Positions 63,678-64,000 of a stretch of 64,000 nt of DNA are shown here, one piece after another. The DNA comes from Lewinellaceae bacterium (lineage in GTDB: Bacteria; Bacteroidota; Bacteroidia; Chitinophagales; Saprospiraceae). The notes below the pieces were generated by a model. That model did no database searches. It was given only the letters and a program-made list of their open reading frames with translations, and was not told the origin of the DNA. Location: NCBI GenBank assembly GCA_020636445.1, contig JACJXV010000012.1, positions 20,315 to 84,314 of the forward strand, given 5' to 3'. The position numbers and the translations under genes are program-made. The number at the start of each line of letters is the position of its first letter. Position 1 is the stretch's first letter.

Positions 63678-64000
63678 ATGAAGTATTTACCTAGAAACGT
63701 ATTGTGGTTGTTGTTGGTTTTTTTGTTACCCGCAGGAACTGTATGGGCGCAAACCCGAACAGTTAGTGGAACGGTAACAGATGCAACCGATAACTCCCCG
63801 ATGATTGGTGTTACCGTACAAGTAGTTGGTACCACTGATGGTACAATTACCGACCTTGATGGCCGGTACCAGATCCAATTGCCGCGAGGGCAAACCCTTC
63901 GCTTTTCCTTTACTGGGTATGCAACCCAGGAAGTAACTATTCTCGATCAGACGCTATTGGATATTGTCATGGATGTTTCTTCTACGGCGCTTTCCGAAGT
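63678..64000 (+). CDS. SusC/RagA-type TonB-dependent receptor, N-terminal part
   Basis: Runs off the right edge; 107 residues visible. Signal peptide MKYLPRNVLWLLLVFLLPAGTVWAQ, then a CarboxypepD_reg-like domain (TVSGTVTDATDNSPMIGVTVQVVGT, DGTITDLDGRYQIQLPRGQTLRFSFTGYATQEV), then the start of the TonB box/plug linker (MDVSSTALSEV). This is the usual N-terminus of SusC-like importers. A SusD partner, if any, is beyond the window, so the substrate is unknown. Confidence 0.9.
   Translation, partial: MKYLPRNVLWLLLVFLLPAGTVWAQTRTVSGTVTDATDNSPMIGVTVQVVGTTDGTITDLDGRYQIQLPRGQTLRFSFTGYATQEVTILDQTLLDIVMDVSSTALSE

Overview
The window is a chromosomal segment of a Bacteroidota bacterium, most likely from the Saprospiria/Lewinella-like branch. 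This rests on several things: outer-membrane and surface proteins with type IX secretion (T9SS) sorting domains of both kinds, SusC-type and other TonB-dependent receptors, DUF6089, DUF5916 and DUF420 families, two formylglycine sulfatases, and promoters that fit the Bacteroidota -7 consensus TAnnTTTG rather than TATAAT. Gene density is ordinary and GC content is moderate. There is one tRNA, no rRNA and no CRISPR array.

Layout. 1-4.2 kb: cytochrome c oxidase assembly and structural cluster (ctaB end, two subunit III genes, subunit IV, a SCO-like protein without the copper cysteines, DUF420/CtaM, a small CPMCR membrane protein), with a strong terminator after subunit IV. 4.3-14.0 kb: mixed housekeeping and envelope genes (DUF423, an unrecognised 828-aa protein, ung, an alpha/beta hydrolase, DUF5916, a PagL-like protein, an aspartoacylase-like deacylase). 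14.1-16.0 kb: tRNA-Arg(TCT) followed by a terminator, a 31-bp hairpin, a 14-bp palindrome and a 96-bp tandem array, then a decayed glycoside-hydrolase-like gene and a frameshifted DUF1961 lipoprotein. 16.5-24.1 kb: SDR/DUF2867 protein, two sulfatases around a YcaQ-like glycosylase, and a zinc phospholipase C-like protein. 24.3-27.3 kb: DUF368 (PopT type), aroE, proline dehydrogenase. 27.8-33.5 kb: a giant T9SS type B adhesin-like protein. 33.5-35.0 kb: an IS4-family element whose transposase is split by a -1 frameshift at a canonical slippery heptamer. 35.5-41.5 kb: a TonB receptor and a T9SS type A protein containing an almost perfect 440-residue internal duplication, separated by a 19-bp perfect hairpin. 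41.8-49.4 kb: aspartic protease, pyrG, two divergent GT39-like mannosyltransferases, TrmH and EVE proteins. 49.4-54.1 kb: ilvA, ilvC, an ArsC/LMW-PTP-like protein, a DUF6089 protein. 54.8-64 kb: MsbA-like ABC transporter, murB, MlaD, N-acetylmuramoyl-L-alanine amidase, LptD and the start of a SusC-type receptor. The last group is largely an envelope-biogenesis set (lipid transport, peptidoglycan synthesis and cleavage, LPS export).

Intergenic space carries several repeat families that the genes do not explain: (1) an inverted pair of 240-330 bp MITE-like elements with short terminal inverted repeats and internal CTCTAAACCAG repeats, each placed between convergent genes; (2) heptamer (7-bp) tandem arrays of GAAACCA/GTAACCA/GAAACGA type at gene ends, several folded into hairpins; (3) short CCCGCC..GGCGGG palindromes that travel with the heptads; (4) the 96-bp array beside the tRNA. 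A recurrent promoter geometry (a -7 box exactly 5 nt before the ATG, with no Shine-Dalgarno) suggests leaderless transcripts for at least five genes.

No single undescribed defence or metabolic system is evident. The most original signals are the repeat families, the candidate programmed frameshift, the A9 phase-variable-type lipoprotein and the leaderless promoter pattern.
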